This document shows, one piece after another, positions 25,293-34,557 of a stretch of 64,000 nt of DNA. Source of the DNA: Rhodospirillaceae bacterium (GTDB taxonomy: Bacteria > Pseudomonadota > Alphaproteobacteria > MPNO01 > UBA2964); the NCBI GenBank assembly GCA_002720855.1, contig PBIN01000001.1, positions 62,001 to 126,000 on the forward strand, given 5' to 3'. Both the position numbers and the translations under genes were made by a program. The notes under the pieces are model-generated. The model had not been told where the DNA came from. It saw nothing but the letters and a program-made list of their open reading frames with translations, and did no database searches. Positions within the stretch are counted from its first letter, which is position 1. Each line of letters opens with the position of its first letter.

Positions 25293-26491
25293 ATGTTGGG
25301 CCGCACACCGACGAATGAGTCGAGTTTAACCAGCCCTTCGGCATTTTCTTCGAGAACCATTGCCTTGGGTTCCTTGCCGTCGGCGGTATCGGATATCGCG
25401 TTGCGGACCATCTTTCGCAGCATGATCACCCCGCGATCCGATGTACCGAGATGTTCGCGCCGTTCACCGAGCAGCTTCTGGGTTCCCTGGGTGACGATAT
25501 CCTCGGCGCGCACATTGCCACGGAATGGCATCAACGGACGCTTGTCATAGGGTTTGCGATCATCTTCAGGAATCTCGCGCTTGCGCATTTCCTTGAGGTG
25601 CTGGAAGAAATTATCGTCCGGCCCAGTATAGTAATCGACCGTAAACATCATGAAGTTGTCGTCGTCATTCGGCGTCAGGAACATGAAATGTTCGAAATCC
25701 GATCCCTTGTTGACCAGCTTCTGCGGGTCTTCCTTGCCATGCACAAACTCAGTATCGCCGACCTGTAAGATGCTCGGGAAACCAAGGCTCATCTCATCAA
25801 CCACAATCCCGTCCCCGTCGACTGCCGGTTTCGACATCACGATCTTCATGCCGTAGGGCGTTTCAACCGGCTCAAAACTCGGCGGATCATCGGCGCTAAA
25901 GAACCGATCACCCCAGGTCTGATCGCCATAGGCGCTGGTGCCGTGCAGAATCCACACATGCACCGGATCGGCACTGTTTTCATAGAAGTTGAACCAGTTG
26001 TAATCGAAATGGCGTGTCGGCTCGATCTGACGTATGCCGCCGTGATCGATCAGCGGCGAATAGTTGGGCAATGGCGGCGGGTTATCCTGGTCGGGCCCCA
26101 TATAGGCAAAGATCAGTCCGCCCAGCTCGCGCACCGGATAGGAGACATGCCGAACCTTGGCGCAAAACGATTTGCCGTTTACTTCCGACGGCTGCTCAAG
26201 ACACTTGCCGTTCACATCAAACAGCCAGCCATGATACGGACAGCGAATACCGGCATTCTCGATATCGCCATATTCGAGTGAGGCCCCGCGATGCGCACAA
26301 TGCTCACCAATCAGCCCGATGCGTCCCTCGCCATCGCGAAACAGAACAAGCTCTTCGCCCAGCACCTTGACCGCCTGCGGGATATCGTAGAGCTCGTCAA
26401 TGGCACCGACCGCCATCCAGTAACGGCGCAGCCACTCACCGCCCGGCGTTCCGGGCCCGACACGGGGGATATCTGCATTTGTTATCGACAT
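25289..26491 (-). CDS. Rieske non-haem iron oxygenase, terminal (alpha) subunit
   Basis: The product is 400 residues. The Rieske cluster ligands are C65, H67, C84 and H87 (EHCAHRGA, then RCPYHGW; C-x-H-x16-C-x2-H). The mononuclear iron site is NSADPVHVWILHG, with D175, H178 and H183. Residue lengths and the single-component look resemble carnitine/vanillate/phthalate-type oxygenases. Neither a ferredoxin nor a reductase is encoded in this window, so electron partners must lie elsewhere. It lies between the DapA-family gene (13-base gap upstream) and the epimerase gene (overlap), forming a three-gene operon. Confidence 0.93.
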   Translation of the reverse strand: MSITNADIPRVGPGTPGGEWLRRYWMAVGAIDELYDIPQAVKVLGEELVLFRDGEGRIGLIGEHCAHRGASLEYGDIENAGIRCPYHGWLFDVNGKCLEQPSEVNGKSFCAKVRHVSYPVRELGGLIFAYMGPDQDNPPPLPNYSPLIDHGGIRQIEPTRHFDYNWFNFYENSADPVHVWILHGTSAYGDQTWGDRFFSADDPPSFEPVETPYGMKIVMSKPAVDGDGIVVDEMSLGFPSILQVGDTEFVHGKEDPQKLVNKGSDFEHFMFLTPNDDDNFMMFTVDYYTGPDDNFFQHLKEMRKREIPEDDRKPYDKRPLMPFRGNVRAEDIVTQGTQKLLGERREHLGTSDRGVIMLRKMVRNAISDTADGKEPKAMVLEENAEGLVKLDSFVGVRPNI

Positions 26492-26503
26492 CGTACCACC
26501 AGC

Positions 26504-27394
26504 CTAATCTATTACACCGACATCGCGATAGACCGTTCGCATCGCCTCGATTGCATCCTCCGGCAAGGGCGCGGTTTCCCAGCGCGGAAAGCGTTTGACC
26601 GGGAGGCCGCGTATCCGGAAGGTCTCAGCGATCGTCCCCCGCCCGTGTTTCTTCTGGGTCGAGATGAACATCTGGGTGATCTGCGTAACCTTGGTCTGAA
26701 GCTCTGCCGCCTTGGCGTAATCCTCGGAATCCAGCGCCTCGAACAACGCCACGGTGAGCTCCGGCACCGAGCTGGTCGGCGGGTTGATCATGCCGGCGAT
26801 ACCAAACGGCACCAGCCCGAAAATATCGGCATTGCCAGTAAACACTGACACATCATCGGGGAACAGCTTGACGTAATCCTCCATCGCGCCATCGCCATAA
26901 GCGACTTTCATGCCGCGAATGGTCGGCACTTCTTTTTTAAGGGTGACACCGAAATCCGGAGTGATCGAGATGCCGCAATATTTCGGGTTCTCATAAATAT
27001 AGATCGGCAGCGGACAGGCCTCCGCTACTTTTCGGAAATGCTCGAGGATCGCCGATTGCGGCGCATCGCAATAATAATACGGCGGGATCACACCAATTCC
27101 CGCAGCCCCGATATCGTTCGCATGCTTGGCAAGCTCGACGGTGGTTGGCGTATCGGCGCAACCGACATGGATGATCACCGGCGTGCGCCCGGCAGCCTGA
27201 TCCATCACGATCTCGGCAACCGATTTACGCTCGCTTTCTGAGAGTGCCGGCCCCTGTCCCGAGGAGCCCAGCGCGAACAGCCCATGCACCTTGGCGCGGA
27301 AATAGAAATCGACCAGTTGGCGCAGCGTGTCCTCATCGACCGAGCTGTCTTCATGAAACGGCGTGATCACCGGAATCAGGACGCCTCTGTACAT
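26504..27394 (-). CDS. DapA-family (class I) aldolase or hydratase
   Basis: This 296-residue TIM-barrel belongs to the dihydrodipicolinate synthase/N-acetylneuraminate lyase family. Numbered from an in-frame GTG at 27403, Y137 (IYIYENP) and K166 (RGMKVAYGD) are the Tyr and Schiff-base Lys. The ALGSSGQGPALSESER loop replaces the GxxGE of true DapA. In this setting a hydratase-aldolase acting on an aromatic side chain, like trans-o-hydroxybenzylidenepyruvate aldolase, is as likely as lysine synthesis. The ATG at 27394 has GAGG just upstream and is chosen over the GTG. It is first in the operon with the Rieske gene. Confidence 0.88.
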   Translation of the reverse strand: MYRGVLIPVITPFHEDSSVDEDTLRQLVDFYFRAKVHGLFALGSSGQGPALSESERKSVAEIVMDQAAGRTPVIIHVGCADTPTTVELAKHANDIGAAGIGVIPPYYYCDAPQSAILEHFRKVAEACPLPIYIYENPKYCGISITPDFGVTLKKEVPTIRGMKVAYGDGAMEDYVKLFPDDVSVFTGNADIFGLVPFGIAGMINPPTSSVPELTVALFEALDSEDYAKAAELQTKVTQITQMFISTQKKHGRGTIAETFRIRGLPVKRFPRWETAPLPEDAIEAMRTVYRDVGVID

Positions 27395-27566
27395 TTGCCT
27401 CACCCGTTTATTGGCAGTTCACGCGCAGCAATGCGGCTGCGCGTGGGGTTTGGAGACACTATGTACTGGAAAACAGCGGTTTAGGAAAGATTGGAGCGAA
27501 CAGATCACGAAAGGAATAAATTAGATAGCTCTTTCAACCGTTCCGGTTAATCCCATAACATGGAAC

Positions 27567-28025
27567 GTGCGATTGCACGGTAACCAAATGGACGAGATCG
27601 AAATGGATCCGCAAGTATTTCATCAGAGAGCCCAAAAACTGGGAGACGACGTTCGCAAGGTTACGATTTCCGTCTCAACGATTTTTCTTGGTTTTATGGT
27701 GGTACTACTAACCCAAAAAACAGAACCAAAACTCGATCTCGTAGAACTGATCGCGGTGACACTCTCCATCTTCTGTTTTGGTATATCTGTTCTCGCTGGC
27801 TTGCGGTCATGGGCACTCAGCAGTGCAACAGCCTATAATCAAGCCAAAGAAATCGAAGCCGTCGCAAACAAGAAAACCAAACTCGCTGAAGGCTTCCGGC
27901 AGACAAGAAAAAAGGCTTCAGCGAAACGACTCTTTTATATGATGGCTGTGAATATCTCTTTCTCCGCCGGTATCGTCTTCTCAATGGCACTTCTGGTTTA
28001 CCGCATCTGGAGACTCGCGGGATAA
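27567..28025 (+). CDS. Uncharacterised small membrane protein
   Basis: The 152-residue protein has three likely transmembrane segments, near VSTIFLGFMVVLL, LIAVTLSIFCFGISVLAGL and MMAVNISFSAGIVFSMALLV, with a charged cytoplasmic stretch rich in Lys between the second and third. No family is recognised. The start is uncertain: a GTG at 27567 has no ribosome-binding site, and the ATG at 27588 (MDEIEMDPQVF) is an alternative. It is convergent with the Baeyer-Villiger gene and not obviously part of either catabolic operon. Confidence 0.6.
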   Translation: MRLHGNQMDEIEMDPQVFHQRAQKLGDDVRKVTISVSTIFLGFMVVLLTQKTEPKLDLVELIAVTLSIFCFGISVLAGLRSWALSSATAYNQAKEIEAVANKKTKLAEGFRQTRKKASAKRLFYMMAVNISFSAGIVFSMALLVYRIWRLAG

Positions 28026-28041
28026 GGCAATAGATTTACCG

Positions 28042-29676
28042 TCACTCCGCCGCGGCGGCGCCTGCTTTTGAGCCTTCGAGTTTAAAGCCGCGATAGTTGT
28101 CGGCAACGATGTCTTCGCAAATCTTTCTGTAAGTCCCGACGCCGCCGATATAGGGCATGAACAGGCGCGGTTTGCCAGGAATATTAGCGCCCATATACCA
28201 GCTGTTGGCCTTGGGAAAGAGCGTCTGGTTGGCAACGTCCTGCACATGATCAACCCAGTCGTCCTCGGCCTTGCGGTCAGGCTCCATTGTGGCGATAGCG
28301 TTATCGCGAAGATGCACCAACGTATCGGAGACCAGCTCCACATGCTGTTCGATTGAGGACAACATATTGCTTTTGACCGACGGGCTGCCGGGCCCGGTGA
28401 TCGTATACATGTTGGGAAACCCTTCGCACATCAGCCCGAGGTAAGTCCGGGGTCCCGCTTCCCACTTCTTCTTCAGCGTCTGCCCGGCGCGCCCGCGTAT
28501 ATCGACACGCAATAGCGTGCCGGTCATGGCATCGAAACCGGTGGCAAAGACAATGCTGTCAAACGCGAATGATCGCCCGCCGGTTTCCAGCCCGGTTACG
28601 GTAAGCCGGTCAATCGGCGTGTCGGCGATATCGATAAGATCGACATTTTCGCGGTTATAGGTCTCGTAATAATCGGTATCGAGGCATAGCCGTTTGGTGC
28701 CGATGGGATAGGTCTTGGGCGCCAGCAGGTCGGCCTTCGCCGGATCCTTGACCGTCTCGGCGATGCGCCGCCGCACCCAGGCCGCCGCCGTCTCATTGGC
28801 GTCATTGCTTGTCAGCAAATCGTTATAGGATTTGAGCAGCGTCATGCCGCCCGCCGCCCAGCGCTCGCGATAGGCTTCCTCGCGCTCGGCATCAGTGACA
28901 TCGAGCGCCGATATATCCATCGGCGCGACACTGCGCAGGCTGCCGCTTGGCGAATAGCGCATCTGGGCGCGCCGTTCGGCATAGTTGTCCTTCCAAATCC
29001 GCTCGTATTCTTCGGTCATCGGCACGTTGCGCGCCGGAACCGTCCAGTGTGGCGTACGCTGAAAGACTGTGAGGTGAGCGGCCTCCTCAGCAATCACCGG
29101 AATGGACTGGATACCGGACGAGCCGGTGCCGATAACGCCAACATGCTGACCGGCGAAATCAACCTTCTCATGCGGCCAGGCGCCGGTGTGATAGGTATTG
29201 CCCTTGAAATCGTCGATGCCGGGAATGTCCGGCATGTTGGCGGTCGAGATGCAGCCCGTCGCCATGATGAAATACTGTGATAAGACCGTCTCGCCAGCGT
29301 CAGTACTGATTGTCCAGCGATTGGCGTCGCTGAGGTAATGAGCCGAGGTAACCGATGTCTCAAAGGTGATGTCCTTGCGGAGGTCGTGCTTATCGGCGAC
29401 ATGCCCGATATAGCGAAGAATGTCCGGCTGGGCTGAGTATTTTTCCGGCCAGGTCCATTCCTGCTGCAACTCCTCATCGAATGAGTAGGAATATTGCATG
29501 CTCTCAACATCGCAGCGCGCACCAGGATAGCGGTTCCAGAACCAGGTGCCGCCGACATCCCCGCCGCGTTCAAACACACGAGTCGAAAATCCGTGCCAGC
29601 GCAGCAAATACAACAGGTACAGCCCGGAAAACCCGGCACCAACGATAACGGCGTCTACTGAACTGGTTTTAGCCAT
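28042..29676 (-). CDS. Flavin-containing Baeyer-Villiger monooxygenase
   Basis: The 544-residue product has an N-terminal FAD motif (VGAGFSGLYLLYLL), the NADPH motif GVIGTGSSGIQSIP, and the BVMO fingerprint FKGNTYHTGAWP at residues 157-168. It therefore should insert oxygen next to a ketone to give an ester or lactone, as in cyclohexanone monooxygenase. AGGAG precedes the ATG by seven bases. Downstream esterases (SGNH at 21095) could open such a product. This region is visibly more G+C rich than the flanks. Confidence 0.93.
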   Translation of the reverse strand: MAKTSSVDAVIVGAGFSGLYLLYLLRWHGFSTRVFERGGDVGGTWFWNRYPGARCDVESMQYSYSFDEELQQEWTWPEKYSAQPDILRYIGHVADKHDLRKDITFETSVTSAHYLSDANRWTISTDAGETVLSQYFIMATGCISTANMPDIPGIDDFKGNTYHTGAWPHEKVDFAGQHVGVIGTGSSGIQSIPVIAEEAAHLTVFQRTPHWTVPARNVPMTEEYERIWKDNYAERRAQMRYSPSGSLRSVAPMDISALDVTDAEREEAYRERWAAGGMTLLKSYNDLLTSNDANETAAAWVRRRIAETVKDPAKADLLAPKTYPIGTKRLCLDTDYYETYNRENVDLIDIADTPIDRLTVTGLETGGRSFAFDSIVFATGFDAMTGTLLRVDIRGRAGQTLKKKWEAGPRTYLGLMCEGFPNMYTITGPGSPSVKSNMLSSIEQHVELVSDTLVHLRDNAIATMEPDRKAEDDWVDHVQDVANQTLFPKANSWYMGANIPGKPRLFMPYIGGVGTYRKICEDIVADNYRGFKLEGSKAGAAAAE

Positions 29677-29739
29677 CCAATGCTCCTACACCTCCGATTT
29701 AGCGAAGCATGAGGCATGCGAATATGCAAGTTCAGCCCT

Positions 29740-30627
29740 CTATACCGCGGGCGGCTGGGTGACGATCTGATCGTAGGCGTAGCGCTGTTTCAGCGTGCCG
29801 AAATGCTCGAACACATCCTGCACGACGCCAATTGCTTCCGGCGTAATCTCGATATGCGGGCTCCAGCAGCCGAGTTTCTGATAGGTCGCGATGCATGTCG
29901 CCAGAACCGCTTCATCAATTTCGGGAAAGAGCGGGCTTTGATTGGCGGCGATCTCAGCGGCGGACGTCTCATTCATATAAACCCGTGCCTTTTTGTAGGC
30001 GCGCGTGAACGCCTTAGCGGTATCGGTTTCTAGCCATTCGCGCGTCGCAGCCACGCTTGAAAACGCATTAGGGCCGATCAATGGACCGGATTGCGTAACG
30101 ATGTGGCCAACGCCGTCGGCTTCGAGCTGTTGGGGAAATGGTCCCTGTTGCAGAACATAGGCACCCGTTCCATCACGAAAAGCCTGATCCATTGCCGCGA
30201 CACCACCAACATTGAGCGGCTTGATTTTGGAGAAATCGATCCCCGCCTTGTGACAGGCATACATAAACATCGCCAGTGGCTGGCCGCCAGCAAACAGGAC
30301 AATCTCAGCGCCTTCGAGTTTATCCCAGGTGAAGCTGTCGTCCTTTTCACGTCCGACCAGGAAGAATCCGTCCATCTCATTGATCTGGGCAAAATGACAG
30401 GCCACCGGCACCTCGCCTTTGCCCAGCGAAGAAAAGGCCTGACTGGGTGCCGTTTGGATGACCTGTGCGTTGCCTTCTTCCAGCGTCTGCACGGCTGAGA
30501 CGCCTGGTGGCGAGATTGACCACGAAGCATCGATCCCCTCGTCTTTTAGGAACCCTGCCGAAAAGACCGCAATGAGCGGCGAATAAAAGGCTGAAAACAG
30601 GGTGAACTGGATTTCGATCTTTTCCAT
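29740..30627 (-). CDS. THI5/NMT1-like periplasmic-binding-fold protein, no signal peptide
   Basis: Read from the ATG at 30627 (MEKIEIQF, preceded by GGAG), the product is 295 residues. An in-frame start 69 bases upstream is less likely. It shares the pattern GFLKDEGIDASWSISPPG and the VQTLEEGNAQVIQTAPSQA hinge with SsuA/THI5 proteins. There is no signal peptide and no permease or ATPase gene beside it, so a soluble cytoplasmic role is plausible. It lies 63 bases upstream of the Baeyer-Villiger gene on the same strand and is divergent from the phosphotransferase-like gene. Confidence 0.72.
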   Translation of the reverse strand: MEKIEIQFTLFSAFYSPLIAVFSAGFLKDEGIDASWSISPPGVSAVQTLEEGNAQVIQTAPSQAFSSLGKGEVPVACHFAQINEMDGFFLVGREKDDSFTWDKLEGAEIVLFAGGQPLAMFMYACHKAGIDFSKIKPLNVGGVAAMDQAFRDGTGAYVLQQGPFPQQLEADGVGHIVTQSGPLIGPNAFSSVAATREWLETDTAKAFTRAYKKARVYMNETSAAEIAANQSPLFPEIDEAVLATCIATYQKLGCWSPHIEITPEAIGVVQDVFEHFGTLKQRYAYDQIVTQPPAV

Positions 30628-30767
30628 CGGGTACTCCGCAGATTTTGATATGCCCGCACCGTAGCGTTCCGGCACGATGCTGCCTAGCCCCGCCAAACCG
30701 CCTCTTGCCTATTTAGGCAAGTCCGCCGAGGTTGGTTGGAAGCGAACAGAGATCAGGACAGCCCGGC

Positions 30768-31616
30768 ATGGCCGACAAAACGCAACAAGCGATCAACGAA
30801 CGTGCAAGGAAAGCTGCAGAAACAGTCGTGGAACGCCTCGATCTCGACGTCGATGAAATTGAATTCCTGGCATCCAAGGGCAACGTGCTGTTTCTGCTGC
30901 ACCCGCTTGAGATCGTCGCGCGGGTTTCTGGTCAGGCCGCCCGATTGACGTCACATGTGGAAGCGCGAACGCGGGAGTTTGAAGTCGCGCGATACCTCGC
31001 CAGCACCAATGCACCGGTTGCGCCACCGTCGAATGCTGTCGAGCCAAGACCGCATACGGAGAACGGCCTTGTTGTCACGTTCTGGGACTATGTCGAAGAC
31101 AGCGACATCGAAAACTTTGAGGCGAAAGCGATCTCGGCACTACAGGATTGCCATAAACGCCTCGCGGGCTATGACGGCGACCTGCCCTTTCTTCAGGGCT
31201 ATGAAGACGGAAAGCGTTTGTTTCTTATACTCTGGCGCGACAATGCGCTGAGTTCGGGCAAAGCCGGAAACATCGTCCAGCGCATTGCAGCACTCGATAA
31301 AGAGATCGCCGAAGTAAAAGGCGGCGATAGTGCGCTGATTGTCCCGCTCCATGGCGATGCGCATCCCGGCAACACGCTCTGCACTCCAGACGGAGAGGTA
31401 TTATGGAATGACTGGGAGGATACGTGCTGCGGTCCAATCGAATGGGATTATGCCTGCCTGGTGGTTGATTTTCGTGAAAACCCGCAGCATCGCCCGGCAC
31501 TCGGATTGCTCGAAACAGCGATGGCGGAGACCGTCGACCCAGACCGGCTTGATCTGATGATCCGGGCGCGGGAACTCCAACTCGATATGTGGGACGAAAC
31601 TGCTGAGGCTCTGTAG
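30768..31616 (+). CDS. Aminoglycoside phosphotransferase/choline kinase-family protein
   Basis: The product is 282 residues from the ATG at 30768. It has the catalytic loop PLHGDAHPGNTL (HGDxHxxN) followed by LWNDWEDTCCGPIEWDYA, which carries the metal-binding Asp. The N-lobe is shorter than in true aminoglycoside kinases. Bacterial members of this group act on a wide range of hydroxyl substrates, including metabolites, so antibiotic resistance should not be assumed. The ribosome-binding site (AGGACAG) is moderate. It is followed by the frameshifted amidohydrolase 57 bases later. Confidence 0.82.
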   Translation: MADKTQQAINERARKAAETVVERLDLDVDEIEFLASKGNVLFLLHPLEIVARVSGQAARLTSHVEARTREFEVARYLASTNAPVAPPSNAVEPRPHTENGLVVTFWDYVEDSDIENFEAKAISALQDCHKRLAGYDGDLPFLQGYEDGKRLFLILWRDNALSSGKAGNIVQRIAALDKEIAEVKGGDSALIVPLHGDAHPGNTLCTPDGEVLWNDWEDTCCGPIEWDYACLVVDFRENPQHRPALGLLETAMAETVDPDRLDLMIRARELQLDMWDETAEAL

Positions 31617-31673
31617 ACGCGGGGTTCAGCAGCCCCCTACTATGCTGATCGACAAAACCTTAGGGAACGTTTG

Positions 31674-32740
31674 ATGAGCCAGAATATCGGCTTCGTAGGA
31701 TGCGACTTTCAAAGATCGCCTGCCGATGATGGCTCTACCGGTGGCGCGGCGCACGATCATACCCATCGTCAGGAAGTCTCAATCAACGGAACCCGTATAA
31801 CCACCGTCGATATTCATGCCCATTGCGCCGTTCCCGAAGCTCTCGCCGTGCTTGGCAAAGAGTGCGAGAAGGAAACACTGCTGATGCAAGATACATCCGA
31901 GCGAATTGCCGCCATGGATGCGCAGGGAATAGATGTCGCTGCCCTCAGCATTAACCCTTACTGGTATCATGCCGAGCGCGACGAAGCGGCGGAACTCATC
32001 TGCATCCAAAATGAAGGCCTCGCTGAGATTTGTGGCGCTAATCCCGAGCGCTTTGTCGCCTTTGCAACCATTGCCCTTCAGCATCCCGAGCTCGCAGTAG
32101 AGCAAATTGAATACGGTGTGAAAAATCTCGGCCTGAAAGGTGTCAGCATCGGCTGCTATGTCGATGGCGATGAAGTTTCCGACCCGCGGTTTGACCCTGT
32201 CTGGGCGAAATGTGAGGCGCTCGACCTCCTTGTCTTCATGCATCCAAGGGGTACGCCGGATATGGTCTCTGGCGACAGGTTTTCGGGCGGTGGTGTTCTG
32301 GCTAATACTATCGGTAATCCGCTCGAGACTACGGTTGCGTTATCGCATCTGATCTTCGAGGGCACGCTCGACCGGCATCCAGGTCTCAAGATTTGCGCCG
32401 TGCATGGTGGCGGCTATTTTGCGTCCTACGCCCATCGCTCCGACGCCGTGATCCGCACGTTCCCCGACCGCGCCAAGCCGTTGCCCAAGAAAAACCCAAC
32501 GGATTATCTCAAGGGTGGCCAACTTTACTTCGATACCATTGTATTCGACCCGGACGCCCTTAATTATCTGATCACGCAAACCGGTGTTGATAAGGTCATG
32601 TCATGGTCGGCACCGACTACCCCTATGGCTGGACGAGCACGGAGGTTGAGCTGGTGATGAACACACCTGGCCTCAGCGATGAAGACCGCATCGCAATTCT
32701 CGGCGGCACAGCTGCGAAACTATTGAAGCTGGACGAGTAA
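31674..32740 (+). pseudogene. Amidohydrolase 2 family (ACMSD/o-pyrocatechuate decarboxylase-like), frameshifted by a 5-base duplication
   Basis: The first 307 codons encode a family member with metal ligands visible: HxH in VDIHAHCAVP, His in VFMHPRGTP and His in ICAVHGGGY. At 32596-32605 the motif TCATG is present twice in tandem. Removing one copy restores the frame, so that the protein would continue with DKVMVGTDYPYGW (the fourth ligand, Asp) through ILGGTAAKLLKLDE and stop at 32740. With the duplication the frame shifts before this Asp and ends at 32657. The encoded enzyme would lack its metal-binding Asp. A sequencing or assembly error is possible. Confidence 0.8.
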
Positions 32741-32750
32741 AGAAAATCCG

Positions 32751-33506
32751 ATGAACGGTTTTATTCAGTATCTCAGTGACATCTGGACGTTCAACATGAC
32801 CCTCGCGGCACTTGTTGCGCTGCCGGCGGGAGTTATTCAAGGCTATGCCGGATTTGGCGGCGCGCTGGTTTCGGTACCCTTCTTTGCCATTTTGTTTGGC
32901 CCTGTCTATGGCTTTGCAATGGTGCTCGTTGTCATGTTTCTGATACAAGCAACACTTTCTCCTAAAGCATTTGCCCATGCCGACTGGAAAGAGATCACGC
33001 CGCTCGCCGGTGCCAACGCGATCACGTTAAGCCTCGGCATCCTGTTTCTGGTTTCGGCTGACCCGACTTTTATCAAAAAGGGCATGGCAATATTCGTGCT
33101 GGCGATTACGCTGTTTATGATGTCTGGCTGGAAATATACCGGCACAAAGCGAACTCAAGTCGGCGTCGCAACCGGTGCTGTCGCTGGCGGTATTACTGGC
33201 GGGTTTGGTGTCCCCGCCTTCCCGCTCAGCGCGCTTTATTTTCATACCTCGCAATCGGCCACGCCGACCATAAGGGCAAACGTCCTCATTGCCCTCATCT
33301 GCAACCTGATTGTTGGCATCGTGGGGCTGGCCATACAGGGGATATATGACCAGACACTGGTCGTACGCACACTCCTCGTCGCGCCAATTTTTATCGGCGG
33401 CGCATTTATTGGTCAGTATCTGTTCAGTGTTGCGCCAGTTGAATGGTTCCGGCGGGTTACTTATTGCATTCTGATTTTAAGCTCAGTGACGCTTCTGCTT
33501 GCTTAA
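32751..33506 (+). CDS. TauE/SafE-family sulfite/organosulfonate exporter-like membrane protein
   Basis: This 251-residue polytopic protein has the two-repeat TauE/SafE arrangement, with conserved glycines in IQGYAGFGGALVSVPFF and AGGITGGFGVPAFPLSALY, and about eight hydrophobic helices. The family exports sulfite, sulfoacetate or related organic anions. It starts 10 bases after the end of the frameshifted amidohydrolase gene and is probably cotranscribed with it. Converges with the DMT transporter gene at 33538. Confidence 0.85.
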   Translation: MNGFIQYLSDIWTFNMTLAALVALPAGVIQGYAGFGGALVSVPFFAILFGPVYGFAMVLVVMFLIQATLSPKAFAHADWKEITPLAGANAITLSLGILFLVSADPTFIKKGMAIFVLAITLFMMSGWKYTGTKRTQVGVATGAVAGGITGGFGVPAFPLSALYFHTSQSATPTIRANVLIALICNLIVGIVGLAIQGIYDQTLVVRTLLVAPIFIGGAFIGQYLFSVAPVEWFRRVTYCILILSSVTLLLA

Positions 33507-33537
33507 GGTACCGGTACTGTTGGCCTAGCGGCACTTA

Positions 33538-34428
33538 TCAAGTTTTGGAATTTGTCTGTGGCCTGGAATATACCAAAAAGGTTCCACATAGCGTTAACGC
33601 CAACCCCAAAACGGCCAAACCGGTCCATTGAAATCCCTCAAACCAGGTTGATACCAGCATCGCAACGATTGGAAACAGAACTGTTGAATATGCGGCCCGC
33701 GCTGGCCCCACTCGATTGACCAGGCTTAAATAAGTGACGAACCCGAGAACCGTCGCAATCACCGACAAATAGGCGAGCGACCACAAATAAACCGGATCAT
33801 TCGGAACAGTAAACGGTAATCCCAAGGCGAGGCAAATTACGAGGCTGATGATCGTGCCATAGATCATTCCATAGGCGATTACGCTTGGCAGATCATGTTT
33901 CTGAGACAATCGGACGGAGAATATATTTCCAAGTGAAAACAGATATGTCCCCAAGAAGGGCAGAAAAATAAGGGCTCCCACCGTAGAGAATTCCGTAGCT
34001 GAAATACTTCCCCAAAAGAGAGATAGAAGTCCTGCAACGCCAAAAATCGCGCCGAGTACGACACGCCCGCCGAGTGCTTCGCCAAAGAAAAGGCGTTGGT
34101 TGAATGCCGCCATAATCGCGGCAGTGGCAAATACGACCGATAGCACACCGGTCGCGATAAACTCTGCCGAAACATAAAAGCAGTAATAGTTCATGCTAAA
34201 GATGCAAAACCCCAAAGCAAAAAGCTTTCCGTGTTGTTTCAGAGGAATTGATTGTAGGCGCCTTGTGACGGCCAAATAGCCGACCACAAGACCAGCGGAC
34301 AACAGAAATCGATAGACAACCGAGACGAGCGGCGGGACTTCGCCAAGCTGCAGCCCCATCGGATACCAGGACAATCCCCAGCTAATGACAACGACAACGA
34401 GCAAAAGTACCGAAATGCCGTCCTTCAT
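33538..34428 (-). CDS. EamA/DMT-family transporter
   Basis: The 296-residue product has ten predicted transmembrane helices in two EamA repeats; each half ends in a glycine-rich helix such as LFWGSISATEFS and the final GLALTLCGTFLVYS. Drug/metabolite transporters of this family commonly export amino acids or nucleotide derivatives. No specificity can be read. It is convergent with the TauE gene, with a 31-base gap. Confidence 0.88.
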   Translation of the reverse strand: MKDGISVLLLVVVVISWGLSWYPMGLQLGEVPPLVSVVYRFLLSAGLVVGYLAVTRRLQSIPLKQHGKLFALGFCIFSMNYYCFYVSAEFIATGVLSVVFATAAIMAAFNQRLFFGEALGGRVVLGAIFGVAGLLSLFWGSISATEFSTVGALIFLPFLGTYLFSLGNIFSVRLSQKHDLPSVIAYGMIYGTIISLVICLALGLPFTVPNDPVYLWSLAYLSVIATVLGFVTYLSLVNRVGPARAAYSTVLFPIVAMLVSTWFEGFQWTGLAVLGLALTLCGTFLVYSRPQTNSKT

Positions 34429-34557
34429 TTTATCTGACCGTAAGCCTCTCTAGACCTGTTGTGTTGGGATTTATTAAGCTGTTCAGGATCGCTCACGTGG
34501 CATCGCGTATAACAATTCCATCTTCAAGCAAATTAAAGACTGGAAAAATGCGCAGGT

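Noticed and set aside
26291-26848. Plus-strand frame of 185 codons across the Rieske and DapA-family start regions
   Set aside because: It spans two good minus-strand genes and has no recognisable domain; high G+C favours such shadow frames.
30768-31616. Aminoglycoside resistance kinase
   Set aside because: The fold is shared by many metabolite kinases; the location among catabolic genes does not support a resistance role.
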